A DNA stretch of 64,000 nucleotides from Bacteroidota bacterium. Its GTDB lineage: Bacteria; Bacteroidota; Bacteroidia; Chitinophagales; Chitinophagaceae. The DNA is taken from contig JAEZGS010000004.1 in the NCBI GenBank assembly GCA_023437225.1, positions 1 through 64,000 of the forward strand, written 5' to 3'. The translations under genes were made by a program, and so were the position numbers. Under the pieces are notes generated by a model. It was not told the DNA's origin. It did not search any database and saw only the letters and a list, made by a program, of their open reading frames with translations. Of the stretch, positions 1 to 8,760 are shown piece by piece. Position 1 is the first letter of the stretch, and each line of letters begins with the position of its first letter.

Positions 1-138
1 GTAATCGGGGAGAAACGGAGAAACAGAGAAACGGAGAAACGGAGAAACGGAGAAACAGATAAACAGAGAAACAGATAAACAGAGAAACAGAGAAACAGAT
101 AAACAGAGAAACAGAGAAACAGATAATCGGTAATCGGA
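1..138. repeat. Octamer tandem array (AGAAACGG/AGAAACAG/ATAAACAG)
   Basis: About fourteen 8-bp units of the forms AGAAACGG, AGAAACAG and ATAAACAG run from about 9 to 124. They are bracketed by TAATCGG words at 2-8 and 123-138. The same TAATCGG word recurs after the nuo operon near 14246-14300. The units are contiguous with no spacers, so this is a short tandem repeat and not a CRISPR array. Confidence 0.9.
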
Positions 139-144
139 GGCAGG

Positions 145-272
145 TACTCATCTCCACATTATCACATTTCCACATTTTCAAATTCCCCATTAGCATATTA
201 GCACATTAGCACATTAGCACATTAGCATATTAGCACATTAGCACACTAGCACACTCGCCCACTAGCATATTT
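145..272. repeat. Octamer tandem array (TTAGCACA family)
   Basis: From 189 to 270 there are about ten copies of TTAGCACA and its variants TTAGCATA and CTAGCACA. Just before, at about 150-188, lies a degenerate CACATT/CAAATT-rich stretch. The array at 21515-21602 is the same family in inverted orientation. Confidence 0.9.
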
Positions 273-434
273 TGACCCGGTAAGTAGAATTCCCTATCAT
301 TTTACTGCCTTCCTCACAAAAACTCCGCCTCTCCTGATAAATTCTTCCGAAACGCCTGATTTTAATCATTCTTAATTGATTCCTAAAAACCGTGTTTTAC
401 ACCTAATTCCTAAACCCAAAACTTTTATAAGGAT
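273..434 (+). other. Leader region upstream of ferredoxin-kor-nuo operon
   Basis: With the two arrays before it, this makes 434 bases without a gene. A weak Bacteroidota promoter candidate is TTTG at 271-274, then 20 bp, then TATCATTT at 295-302; the second box matches TAnnTTTG poorly. No coding sequence or stable hairpin was seen. The operon promoter should lie here, since no gene precedes the ferredoxin in the window. Confidence 0.35.
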
Positions 435-782
435 ATGGCTATCAAAATCACAGAAGAATGTATCAATTGCGGCGCATGCGAACCCGAATGTCCAAATAAT
501 GCGATCTATGAAGGTGGTGTTGAATGGGCAATCTCAGACGGGACAAGCGTTACAGGCTCTTTCGTACTGATGGACGGAACTGTTGTGGACGCTGCCGAAA
601 GACTGGCTCCTCTTTCTGTTGACACCTATTACATCGTACCAAACAAATGCACCGAATGCCAGGGATTCCACGAAGAACCCCAGTGTTCATCCGTTTGCCC
701 TGTTGACTGCTGTGTTCCCGACGAAACTTATCAGGAAACCGTGGACGCACTGATGGCTAAGAAAGAAGCACTGCATCCTTAA
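435..782 (+). CDS. 2[4Fe-4S] ferredoxin, long-insert type
   Basis: This 115-residue protein is a bacterial 2[4Fe-4S] ferredoxin, a soluble one-electron carrier. The first motif is C9-x2-C12-x2-C15-x3-C19-P. The second is C72-x2-C75-x8-C84-x3-C88-P, whose eight-residue spacing is the signature of the Allochromatium (Alvin) type, known for very low potential. About 50 residues separate the two motifs, longer than in classical ferredoxins. It is the first gene of the operon and stops 12 bp before korA, so it is the obvious electron acceptor for KorAB and a plausible donor to the complex I encoded downstream. The ferredoxin call is firm; the partners are inferred from position. Confidence 0.93.
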   Translation: MAIKITEECINCGACEPECPNNAIYEGGVEWAISDGTSVTGSFVLMDGTVVDAAERLAPLSVDTYYIVPNKCTECQGFHEEPQCSSVCPVDCCVPDETYQETVDALMAKKEALHP

Positions 783-794
783 AACTATCCAACC

Positions 795-2675
795 ATGGAT
801 AAGCACTCAAATAACAACTACGAAAAAAAACAACTCAAAGAGGTCGATAAGATCGTTGTACGCTTCTCCGGCGACTCCGGCGATGGTATGCAACTTACCG
901 GCATGCAGTTCACCGAAACCGCAGCTCTGTTCGGTAACGACCTGAGTACATTTCCCGACTATCCCTCTGAGATCCGTGCCCCAATGGGAACGGTCGCGGG
1001 TGTTTCGGGCTACCAGGTGCACTTCGGTAGCACAGACATTTACACTCCCGGCGACGCCTACGATGTAGTTGTTGCCATGAATGCGGCAGCCCTCAAAGTT
1101 GACCTGCCCCGACTTAAAAAAGGCGGGATCATCATTGCCAATATCCAGGGTTTTGATAAAAAAAACCTCACCCTCGCAAATTATCCTGACGGCGCCAATC
1201 CTCTTGAAGACGGTTCACTCGACAACTACATCGTTCACAAGATCGACGTAACAAAACATACCAAGGAGTGCCTTGTTGATACCGGTCTCGGTACAAAAGA
1301 GATCGACCGCTCCAAGAATATGTTTGTATTGGGATTGCTGTTCTGGATGTTCGACAAGCCGCTGGACAATACCATCCAATTTATCCGCGAAAAATTCGCA
1401 AAAAAACCGGAGATCGCAGACGCGAACATCCGTACACTTAAGGCAGGTTATGACTTTGGTGACAACACAGAGATCTTCCCCACCCGGTTTCGTGTATCCC
1501 CTGCGAAACTTCCACCCGGAACCTATAGAAACATCACCGGCAACCATGCAACCGCAATCGGTTTGATCGCTGCCGCTGAAAGATCCAAACTGCCGTTGTT
1601 CATCGGCTCATATCCTATCACTCCGGCAACAGATATCCTTCATGAACTTTCGAGGTACAAGGCTAATGGCGTAAAAACCTTCCAGGCCGAAGATGAGATC
1701 GCTGGCATTTGCGCCGCCATTGGTGCATCGTACGCGGGAAACCTGGCAGTGACCACCACTTCAGGCCCGGGCATGTCGCTCAAAGCCGAAGCTATGGGAC
1801 TGGCAACCATGCTGGAAATACCGTTAGTGATCGTGAACGTTCAACGTGGTGGACCTTCAACCGGTCTGCCTACTAAAACGGAACAGGCGGATCTGTTGAT
1901 GGCTTTGCACGGTCGTCATGGTGAAGCACCACTTCCTGTTGTAGCGGCATCGTCACCTTCAGATTGTTTTGATACGATCTTCGAAGCATGCCGTCTTGCT
2001 GTTGAACACATGACCCCGGTAATTTTCCTGAGTGATGGCTATATCGCCAACGGTTCAGAGCCATGGCGCTTTCCTACGGAAGAGCAACTGGGCACGATCT
2101 ATCCAAAGATCCAGACTTCGTTGCAGGAAGGCGAAACCTTGAAACCTTATCAGCGTGATGAAGATCTTGTGCGGCCGTGGATTATCCCGGGAACCAAAGG
2201 ACTGGAGCACAGAATTGGTGGATTGGAAAAACAACACGAATCCGGCAACGTATCCTATGACCCGCTCAATCACGAATTAATGGTTAAGCTTAGGTCTGAG
2301 AAAGTTCAGAGAATTGCTTCAGAAATTCCTCTTGCTTTTCCTGAATGTGGAAGCGAAAAAGCCGAACTTGGTATATTAGGCTGGGGCTCGACCTATGGAG
2401 CCATCAAAACAGCAGTAAAAGAATTGTTGAAAGAAGGACATGACGTTGCGCATATCCATCTCCGTTATATCAATCCGTTCCCCGAAAACCTCGGAGAATT
2501 GCTTGCAGGCTACGAGCGGGTGCTGATCCCCGAAATCAATTCCGGCCAATTGTTACAACTGATCAGGAGCAAGTACCTGGTAGATGCAATTGGTTATTCA
2601 AAAGTTCAGGGATTGCCGTTCACCACTGCAGAGATCAAACAAACCATTCTCGAAAATCTTAAAGCACTGGTATAA
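795..2675 (+). CDS. korA: 2-oxoacid:ferredoxin oxidoreductase, alpha subunit (gamma-alpha fusion)
   Basis: Alpha subunit of a two-subunit 2-oxoacid:ferredoxin oxidoreductase, which oxidatively decarboxylates a 2-oxoacid to the acyl-CoA and reduces ferredoxin. Residues about 18-200 form the fused gamma domain, with the glycine-rich SGDSGDGMQ motif near 25-33. The alpha pyrimidine domain starts near 250 and carries the conserved YPITPATDI motif and TTTSGPG. The C-terminal domain covers about 500-626. The length of 626 aa fits the KorA group of aerobes such as Mycobacterium and Hydrogenobacter. The stop overlaps the korB start by one base (TAATG), suggesting translational coupling. 2-Oxoglutarate is the likeliest substrate, but sequence alone does not exclude pyruvate or branched-chain acids. 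Confidence 0.93.
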   Translation: MDKHSNNNYEKKQLKEVDKIVVRFSGDSGDGMQLTGMQFTETAALFGNDLSTFPDYPSEIRAPMGTVAGVSGYQVHFGSTDIYTPGDAYDVVVAMNAAALKVDLPRLKKGGIIIANIQGFDKKNLTLANYPDGANPLEDGSLDNYIVHKIDVTKHTKECLVDTGLGTKEIDRSKNMFVLGLLFWMFDKPLDNTIQFIREKFAKKPEIADANIRTLKAGYDFGDNTEIFPTRFRVSPAKLPPGTYRNITGNHATAIGLIAAAERSKLPLFIGSYPITPATDILHELSRYKANGVKTFQAEDEIAGICAAIGASYAGNLAVTTTSGPGMSLKAEAMGLATMLEIPLVIVNVQRGGPSTGLPTKTEQADLLMALHGRHGEAPLPVVAASSPSDCFDTIFEACRLAVEHMTPVIFLSDGYIANGSEPWRFPTEEQLGTIYPKIQTSLQEGETLKPYQRDEDLVRPWIIPGTKGLEHRIGGLEKQHESGNVSYDPLNHELMVKLRSEKVQRIASEIPLAFPECGSEKAELGILGWGSTYGAIKTAVKELLKEGHDVAHIHLRYINPFPENLGELLAGYERVLIPEINSGQLLQLIRSKYLVDAIGYSKVQGLPFTTAEIKQTILENLKALV

Positions 2676-3709
2676 TGGAAACACTCGCAATCAATCAAAA
2701 TGAAAAACTCCTTCCAAAAGATTTCTCTTCTGGAATGGAAGTGAAATGGTGCCCGGGCTGCGGTGATTATTCCATCCTGAAGCAGGTGCAGACTGTATTT
2801 CCAGACCTTGGCATTCCCAAAGAAAAATTTGCATTCATATCAGGTATAGGTTGTTCATCGCGCTTCACGTATTATATGGACACGTATGGAATTCATAGTA
2901 TCCATGGTCGCGCTGCCGCTATTGCATCGGGTGTAAAAGCCGCCAATCCTGATCTGAGCGTTTGGATAGTTTCGGGAGATGGCGACGCATTCTCTATCGG
3001 TGGAAACCATTTCATCCATTTGATGCGCAAGAATTTTGACGTAAACTATCTCGTTTTCAACAACCAGATCTATAGTCTTACAAAAGGTCAGTATTCGCCC
3101 ACATCAGAAAAAGGAAAGATCACGAAAACTTCTCCTTATGGTTCGATAGAAGAGCCGTTTAATCCATCCGAACTCGCACTCGGAGCAAAAGCATCTTTTG
3201 TATCAAGAACATTGGACCGTGATCCGAAACACATGCAGGCGATATTGAAACGTGCGCATCAACACAAGGGGACATCCTTCGTTGAAGTATATCAAAACTG
3301 TCCTGTATTTAATGACGGCGCGTTCTTCGCTTACTCCGATAAGGAAACTAAGAAAGAAGAGGCGATCTTCCTTGAACATGGGCGACCACTGGTTTTCGGG
3401 CAGAACGAGGATAAAGGAATTAAGCTCGACGGACTCACCCCGGTTATTGTGAATACGACTGAAGTTTCATTGAACGATCTGTGGATCCATGATGAAACTG
3501 ACAAAACAAAAGCAAATCTTATAGCAAGATTTTTCGACACAACATTCAACGACGTACACTTCCCTCGTCCTTTCGGAGTGATGTATGCAGTTGAACGCCC
3601 GGTGTATGAAGAGAATATGGTTGCACAGATCGATGCGATCAGAGACCAGAAAGGAAAGATGTCATTGAATAAAATATTATCAGGTAATAAAACCTGGAAT
3701 ATCCTGTAA
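2675..3709 (+). CDS. korB: 2-oxoacid:ferredoxin oxidoreductase, beta subunit
   Basis: Beta subunit (344 aa) binding thiamine pyrophosphate and one [4Fe-4S] cluster. The probable cluster ligands are C26, C29, C60 and C209, whose spacing resembles that of structurally known two-subunit enzymes. The TPP/Mg motif is GDGD at 101-104 followed by NN at 129-130. There is no separate ferredoxin (delta) domain, so an external ferredoxin is needed, and one is encoded two genes upstream. nuoA follows after 25 bp, which places the enzyme in the same transcription unit as complex I. Substrate specificity is inferred as for KorA. Confidence 0.93.
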   Translation: METLAINQNEKLLPKDFSSGMEVKWCPGCGDYSILKQVQTVFPDLGIPKEKFAFISGIGCSSRFTYYMDTYGIHSIHGRAAAIASGVKAANPDLSVWIVSGDGDAFSIGGNHFIHLMRKNFDVNYLVFNNQIYSLTKGQYSPTSEKGKITKTSPYGSIEEPFNPSELALGAKASFVSRTLDRDPKHMQAILKRAHQHKGTSFVEVYQNCPVFNDGAFFAYSDKETKKEEAIFLEHGRPLVFGQNEDKGIKLDGLTPVIVNTTEVSLNDLWIHDETDKTKANLIARFFDTTFNDVHFPRPFGVMYAVERPVYEENMVAQIDAIRDQKGKMSLNKILSGNKTWNIL

Positions 3710-3734
3710 ACAATAAAAACAAAATGTAGTTCCT

Positions 3735-4085
3735 ATGGGCTCCATTTCCCTCATTGCCTTGATCGCTGCTGCCGTCCTGTTTTCTGCAGGTGGCATAATG
3801 GTAGCCAAGATCTTCGTGAAAGGATCAAAGAATCCGCAAAAAGGACAGCCTTACGAATGTGGTGTTCCTTCTGAAGGTACTCCATGGAAGCAATTCCAGG
3901 TGGGCTATTATCTCTTCGCGTTGTTGTTTTTGATCTTCGACGTTGAATTAATTTTTATGTATCCCTGGGCTGTTGTAGTGAAGGAGATCGGCTGGCTTGC
4001 GCTTGTTGAGATCGTGATCTTCATCTACATATTGTTCATGGGCTTTTTATATGCACACAAAAAAGGAGCATTGAAATGGATGTAA
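3735..4085 (+). CDS. nuoA: NADH-quinone oxidoreductase subunit A (membrane arm)
   Basis: Small membrane subunit of complex I (116 aa) with three transmembrane helices at about 5-25, 55-80 and 85-108. The conserved loop with YECGVPS near residues 40-46 holds the family cysteine, and the segment around FDVELIFMYPWA is highly conserved. It is first of the canonical order A-B-C-D and overlaps nuoB by 10 bp. It helps join the membrane arm to the quinone-binding region. Confidence 0.95.
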   Translation: MGSISLIALIAAAVLFSAGGIMVAKIFVKGSKNPQKGQPYECGVPSEGTPWKQFQVGYYLFALLFLIFDVELIFMYPWAVVVKEIGWLALVEIVIFIYILFMGFLYAHKKGALKWM

Positions 4086-4612
4086 ACAATCAACCAATCG
4101 GTAACCAGGAATTTCCTGGACAGGTTCATCCGGCGCCGGGTGGTGGCATTATCGTGAGCAAACTGCAGGATGTCATCAACTGGGCAAGATCCAATTCGCT
4201 ATGGCCGCTCACGTTTGCAACAAGTTGCTGCGGAATTGAACTGATGTCCGTCGCTTCCGCGAAATATGACATGGCTCGCTTTGGATTTGAAGTAGCACGT
4301 GCTACTCCACGGCAGGCAGACGTGATCATCATCGCAGGTACGATCACCAATAAAATGGCACCGGTTTTAAAAAGGTTATACGACCAGATGGCGGATCCAC
4401 GCTATGTAATAGCGATGGGCGCTTGCGCGATAAGCGGTGGTCCCTTCTTCTATAACACTTACTCTGTTGTAAAGGGTGCCGACCATGTGATCCCTGTAGA
4501 TGTATACATCCCCGGATGTCCTCCACGACCCGAAGCATTGTTGCATGCATTGATCACGCTGCAACAAAAGATCAAGGACGGATTGACGCGTGAACAAATC
4601 AGACAAAGCTAA
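4076..4612 (+). CDS. nuoB: NADH-quinone oxidoreductase subunit B (cluster N2 subunit)
   Basis: Peripheral subunit (178 aa) that carries the terminal iron-sulphur cluster N2, which passes electrons to quinone. The ligands are the tandem pair C51-C52 in TSCCGIEL, C117 in MGACA and C148 in PGCPPRPE, so all four are present. The N-terminal 30 residues are a family-typical variable leader. Retention of N2 means the quinone-reducing end of the complex is intact even though the NADH-oxidising end is not encoded here. Confidence 0.97.
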   Translation: MDVNNQPIGNQEFPGQVHPAPGGGIIVSKLQDVINWARSNSLWPLTFATSCCGIELMSVASAKYDMARFGFEVARATPRQADVIIIAGTITNKMAPVLKRLYDQMADPRYVIAMGACAISGGPFFYNTYSVVKGADHVIPVDVYIPGCPPRPEALLHALITLQQKIKDGLTREQIRQS

Positions 4613-4622
4613 AACCCACCTG

Positions 4623-5072
4623 ATGGAAAAAGAATTATTAAAAGAAAGACTCGCCGCACTGCAACCTGCAGCTGCGATCGATGAATCCGGCGAATGGCTC
4701 AACATTACGGTGGAAGCTGATGAATTCAGAAAATTCATGCAACAACTCCAACACCAGCTGGGCTTTGATTATATGTTCTGTCTCACCTGTGTTGACTGGA
4801 AGACGCATCTGACGATGGTTTATCACCTTACCTCAACTGCAGATCAGCGCACAGTGGTAGTAAAAGTGAAACTCGATAGCAACAAACCAGTGATTGATAC
4901 TGTAAGCGATATCTGGCGCACCGCAGAGTTTCATGAACGCGAAGTGTACGATCTCTTTGGTGTGAATTTCACCAACCATCCCGATCTCCGCAGGATCCTG
5001 CTTACTGATGATTGGAACGGATGGCCACTCAGAAAAGATTACACAGACCCGGTGAACATGATCAAACTATAA
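4623..5072 (+). CDS. nuoC: NADH-quinone oxidoreductase subunit C
   Basis: The 30-kDa-type subunit of the peripheral arm (149 aa from this start), separate from NuoD rather than fused as in Escherichia coli. Conserved family features are DYMFCLTCVDW, FHEREVYDLFGV and the C-terminal block LRRILLTDDWNGWPLRKDY. An in-frame GTG at 4590 would add 11 residues and overlap nuoB by 23 bp; the ATG at 4623 is chosen because it leaves a 10-bp gap after nuoB and begins the recognisable domain. nuoD follows 18 bp later. Confidence 0.9.
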   Translation: MEKELLKERLAALQPAAAIDESGEWLNITVEADEFRKFMQQLQHQLGFDYMFCLTCVDWKTHLTMVYHLTSTADQRTVVVKVKLDSNKPVIDTVSDIWRTAEFHEREVYDLFGVNFTNHPDLRRILLTDDWNGWPLRKDYTDPVNMIKL

Positions 5073-5090
5073 ACAGCGTAACACTACAAT

Positions 5091-6245
5091 ATGTACACTG
5101 ATACTGAAATAATAAAAGGAGCTATCCGCGTTTCACCCGAGGGTGATCTCGAAGAGAATGGCGACCTCGTCATAAACGTTGGACCACAACACCCGGCAAC
5201 GCACGGTGTTCTTCACCTGGTGATCACACTGGATGGAGAAACGATCAAAAAGATCGAACCGCACCTGGGATACATTCATCGCTCCATAGAAAAAATGTGT
5301 GAAAGCCTTTCTTACAGGCAGTTTATTTATACGACCAGTCGCATGGACTATCTCTCTGCACATATGAACAACCATGCATGCGCATTGGTGGTTGAAAAAG
5401 CAATGCAGATCGAAGTTCCAAAAAGAGCGCAATACATCCGTGTATTGATGGATGAGCTTACACGCATTGCTTCACACGAGTTGTGGTGGGGTGCAATGGC
5501 CATGGACCTCGGTGCACTCACTCCATTCTTCCTTGGATTCCGGGAGCGTGAAGTGATCAACGACATCATGGAAGAAACCTGTGGAGCACGACTCACCATG
5601 AATTACATGGTGCCTGGTGGTGTGATGGCAGATCTTCATCCCAACTTCGTTCCAAGAGTAAAGCAATTCATCGCGCAGTATAAAGAAAAGATACATGAGT
5701 ATCACGAGCTCGTGACTGGTAACGTAATCTTCCAGAACAGAACCAAAGGCATCGGCATGCTTTCAAAAGAAGATGCTATCAGCTATGGATGTTCAGGGCC
5801 CGTTGCAAGAGCAAGCGGTGTAAGCTGCGATGTGCGCAAGCTATATCCTTATGATGTTTACAATGAGGTACAGTTTGATGAAGTGATCGATCATGGTTGC
5901 GATTCATGGGCACGTTACATCGTCCGCATGAAGGAAATGGACCAGTCGCTTCGCATCGTTGAACAACTCATCGATGGAATTCCGGAAGGTGATTTCCAGG
6001 CTAAAACAAAAGCGGTATTGAAACTTCCAAAAGGAGAATTCTATCAGCGTGTTGAAACTGCAAGAGGAGAACTCGGAGTGTATGTAGTAAGTGAAGGCGG
6101 CACAACACCCTATCGAATAAAATTCAGATCACCTGGATTCTCAAACTTGTCGGCACTGGAACACATGGCTGTGGGAGGTAAGATCGGCGATCTGATGGCA
6201 ACGATGGGAACACTTGACCTGGTAATTCCTGATATCGACAGGTAA
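5091..6245 (+). CDS. nuoD: NADH-quinone oxidoreductase subunit D
   Basis: The 49-kDa-type subunit (384 aa), which forms the quinone cavity with NuoB and NuoH. The signature NVGPQHPATHGVLHL is near residues 29-43, followed by the GYIHRSIEKM segment. The C-terminus ends in IGDLMATMGTLDLVIPDIDR, as expected for a full-length member. Only 24 bp separate its stop from nuoH. In most nuo operons nuoE, nuoF and nuoG lie in this gap, so their absence is clean, with no remnant. Confidence 0.97.
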   Translation: MYTDTEIIKGAIRVSPEGDLEENGDLVINVGPQHPATHGVLHLVITLDGETIKKIEPHLGYIHRSIEKMCESLSYRQFIYTTSRMDYLSAHMNNHACALVVEKAMQIEVPKRAQYIRVLMDELTRIASHELWWGAMAMDLGALTPFFLGFREREVINDIMEETCGARLTMNYMVPGGVMADLHPNFVPRVKQFIAQYKEKIHEYHELVTGNVIFQNRTKGIGMLSKEDAISYGCSGPVARASGVSCDVRKLYPYDVYNEVQFDEVIDHGCDSWARYIVRMKEMDQSLRIVEQLIDGIPEGDFQAKTKAVLKLPKGEFYQRVETARGELGVYVVSEGGTTPYRIKFRSPGFSNLSALEHMAVGGKIGDLMATMGTLDLVIPDIDR

Positions 6246-6269
6246 CAATAAAGCGTAAAAATTATTTAG

Positions 6270-7346
6270 ATGTTTAGTTTAGAAAGCATAGCAAACTCGG
6301 TGGACCAATGGCTGAACGGAATGTTCCCTCCGATCGTTGCAATTATCATCCAATGTCTGATCGTGATATTACTGGCCATTGGGCTGTTTGCCGCACTGGG
6401 ATTGGTTTTGGTGATCATGGAAAGAAGGGTGGCCGCTTACATGCAGCTTCGCCTTGGACCCAATCGCGTGGGACCGAAAGGTATGTTGCAATCTGCAGCA
6501 GATACCGTAAAGCTTATCATGAAAGAAGGCCTTACGCCCAATAATGCAGATAAGTTCTTATTCAACCTCGCTCCCTTCATCGTGATGATCGTGGCTATGC
6601 TGTTGCTTGCACCGATCGCTTTCGCGAAAGGATTCCAGGCATGGGATATTAACATCGGTGTGTTGTACATCACCGCAGTCTCTTCAATTTCTGTAATAGG
6701 CATATTGATGGCAGGATGGGCAAGTGGAAACAAATATTCATTACTTGGTGCGATGAGAAGTGGTGCGCAAATCGTGAGTTACGAGCTTTCAGCAGGACTT
6801 TCGATCATCGCTATCGTTGTACTCTCCGGTAGTTTGCAGATCACTGACATCATTGAATCACAGAGAAACGGATGGTGGTTGTTTAAAGGACATATCCCGG
6901 CGATCATCGCCTTCGTTATCTACATCGTAGCGGTAACCGCGGAAACAAACCGTGCACCTTTTGACCTTGCCGAAGCAGAATCCGAATTAACTGCAGGTTT
7001 CCATACCGAATATTCAGGGATGAAGTTCGCTTTGTTCTTCCTTGCCGAATACATCAACATATTCATTGTTTGTGCACTCGGAGCAACACTGTTCCTTGGA
7101 GGATGGATGCCTTTCCACATAGGAGGTTGGGACGGATTCAATCACATAATGGATTATATCCCTTCATCGGTGTGGTTCTTTGGAAAAACCTTCTTCCTGA
7201 TATTTTTGATCATGTGGTTCAGATGGACATTCCCGCGCCTGCGTGTGGACCAGTTGCTGAATCTCGAGTGGAAATATTTGTTGCCGATCAGCATGTTCAA
7301 CATCCTGCTGATCACGTTGATCGCAATATTAGGATGGCATTTTTAA
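6270..7346 (+). CDS. nuoH: NADH-quinone oxidoreductase subunit H
   Basis: Membrane subunit (358 aa, about eight helices) that links the quinone pocket to the proton-pumping arm. The conserved loop ERRVAAYMQLRLGPNRVGP is near residues 50-69, and the acidic loop ETNRAPFDLAEAESELTAGF near 224-243 contains the key glutamates. Length and motifs are normal. It sits directly after nuoD, the junction where EFG are missing. Confidence 0.97.
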   Translation: MFSLESIANSVDQWLNGMFPPIVAIIIQCLIVILLAIGLFAALGLVLVIMERRVAAYMQLRLGPNRVGPKGMLQSAADTVKLIMKEGLTPNNADKFLFNLAPFIVMIVAMLLLAPIAFAKGFQAWDINIGVLYITAVSSISVIGILMAGWASGNKYSLLGAMRSGAQIVSYELSAGLSIIAIVVLSGSLQITDIIESQRNGWWLFKGHIPAIIAFVIYIVAVTAETNRAPFDLAEAESELTAGFHTEYSGMKFALFFLAEYINIFIVCALGATLFLGGWMPFHIGGWDGFNHIMDYIPSSVWFFGKTFFLIFLIMWFRWTFPRLRVDQLLNLEWKYLLPISMFNILLITLIAILGWHF

Positions 7347-7371
7347 TTGATTCAACACTAAACTATACAAC

Positions 7372-7848
7372 GTGTTTATCAAAGATTATTTATCAGATGT
7401 ATATACCGGCGTGAAGTCTCTGCTGATTGGTATGAAGAGAACCGGTTCTTATTTTATCAATCCAAAGACACGCATCACACAGGAGTATCCCGACAATCGT
7501 GCAACGCTCGTATTACCCGAACGATTCCGTGGGGAAGTAGTGATGCCGCACGATGCAAACAATGAACATGCCTGCACAGGTTGCACTGCCTGTGAGCTTG
7601 CCTGCCCGAACGGAACGATCAAAGTGATCACGAAGTTTGACATTACTCCTGAAGGAAAGAAAAAGAAAGCGGTAGACACATTTGTCTATCACCTTGATAT
7701 GTGTACAATGTGCGGCTTGTGTGTTGAGAATTGTCCTACAGGGGCGATCCAGATGGCACAAACCTTCGAGCACAGCACGTTCGACCGCAATAAACTGATC
7801 AAACAATTAAATAATCCAGGATCAAAACTCAGGGAGGGCATTGAATAA
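7372..7848 (+). CDS. nuoI: NADH-quinone oxidoreductase subunit I (two [4Fe-4S] clusters)
   Basis: Ferredoxin-like subunit (158 aa) carrying clusters N6a and N6b. Ligands are C68, C71, C74 and C78 in the first motif and C111, C114, C117 and C121 in the second. The reading frame begins with GTG at 7372; no ATG lies nearby upstream in frame. In complexes without NuoEFG this subunit is the natural entry point for electrons from a soluble ferredoxin, as known for photosynthetic and archaeal relatives. Its stop overlaps the nuoJ start (TAATG). Confidence 0.95.
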   Translation: MFIKDYLSDVYTGVKSLLIGMKRTGSYFINPKTRITQEYPDNRATLVLPERFRGEVVMPHDANNEHACTGCTACELACPNGTIKVITKFDITPEGKKKKAVDTFVYHLDMCTMCGLCVENCPTGAIQMAQTFEHSTFDRNKLIKQLNNPGSKLREGIE

Positions 7849-8441
7849 TGGACGCATCATCAATTATATTCTATTGCATCGCTGCCTTCACGTTAGGCAC
7901 CGCGTTGCTCGCAGTAACAACGAACAAAATATTTCGCTCAGCGATCTGGTTGTTGTTCTCACTCATCGGCATTGCAGCGTTGTACATCTACCTGCAGGTT
8001 GAATTCATCGCTGCCGTTCAAGTGGTGGTTTATGTAGGTGGTATCGTTGTACTCATCATCTTTTCGATATTCCTCACACAACAAAGCGGAACGAAGATGC
8101 CAAAGCCAACGATCTCACGTACGATCTTCTCTGTGCTTGCGGCGCTATTTGGATTTGCATTCACTTATCTGCTGATCAGTGAATATGGTTTCAATGAAAC
8201 GCAAGCTGCACCGTTCGTGCTGAACGTAAAAGACATCGGCAGACAAATGCTGAGTACAACGGATTACGGTTTCGTTCTTCCTTTTGAAGTTGTGAGCATC
8301 CTGTTGCTTGCTGCAATGATCGGATGTATCGTCATCGCTATCAAATCGCCTTCAGAAAGGAAAGAAACGAAGGTTCAATCATCCCCTGCAAAACAATTGA
8401 TCACCGCTCCTGAAGAGGAGATACAAGAGGAGGTATTATAA
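7848..8441 (+). CDS. nuoJ: NADH-quinone oxidoreductase subunit J
   Basis: Membrane subunit (197 aa) with five predicted helices. The conserved block VEFIAAVQVVVYVGGIVVLIIF near 51-72 contains the pi-bulge helix found in all NuoJ. The hydrophilic C-terminal tail after about residue 165 is family-variable. One-base overlaps at both ends (nuoI stop, nuoK start) indicate coupled translation. Confidence 0.95.
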   Translation: MDASSIIFYCIAAFTLGTALLAVTTNKIFRSAIWLLFSLIGIAALYIYLQVEFIAAVQVVVYVGGIVVLIIFSIFLTQQSGTKMPKPTISRTIFSVLAALFGFAFTYLLISEYGFNETQAAPFVLNVKDIGRQMLSTTDYGFVLPFEVVSILLLAAMIGCIVIAIKSPSERKETKVQSSPAKQLITAPEEEIQEEVL

Positions 8442-8755
8442 TGAGTACAATTCCCTTAACACACATTTTATTCATCAGCACCGCACTTTTCTTTATCGGT
8501 ATGTACGGACTGTTCACCCGAAGGAATATGATCACCATGCTGATGTCGATCGAATTGATCCTTAATAGTGTGAACATAAACTTTGTGGCCTTCAACAAAT
8601 ACCTGTACCCCGATAAGCTCGACGGTATCTTCTTCACGCTGTTTGTGATCACTGTTGCTGCTGCAGAGGCTGCAGTTGCCATCGCGATCATTATTAACCT
8701 GTATAGAAGTCACAAATCAATTGATGTTGAAGACGCAACTGAACTGAAATACTAA
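8441..8755 (+). CDS. nuoK: NADH-quinone oxidoreductase subunit K
   Basis: Small membrane subunit (104 aa) with three helices, homologous to MrpC. The conserved glutamate in MLMSIELILNSVNINF near residue 39 and the second one in AAAEAAVAIAI near 75-85 belong to the charged axis of the membrane arm. It starts within the nuoJ stop codon, and nuoL begins 6 bp after its stop. Confidence 0.96.
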   Translation: MSTIPLTHILFISTALFFIGMYGLFTRRNMITMLMSIELILNSVNINFVAFNKYLYPDKLDGIFFTLFVITVAAAEAAVAIAIIINLYRSHKSIDVEDATELKY

Positions 8756-8760
8756 GAAAC

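Noticed and set aside
1..272. Possible CRISPR array
   Set aside because: Units are 8 bp, contiguous and without spacers, and no cas gene is in the window.
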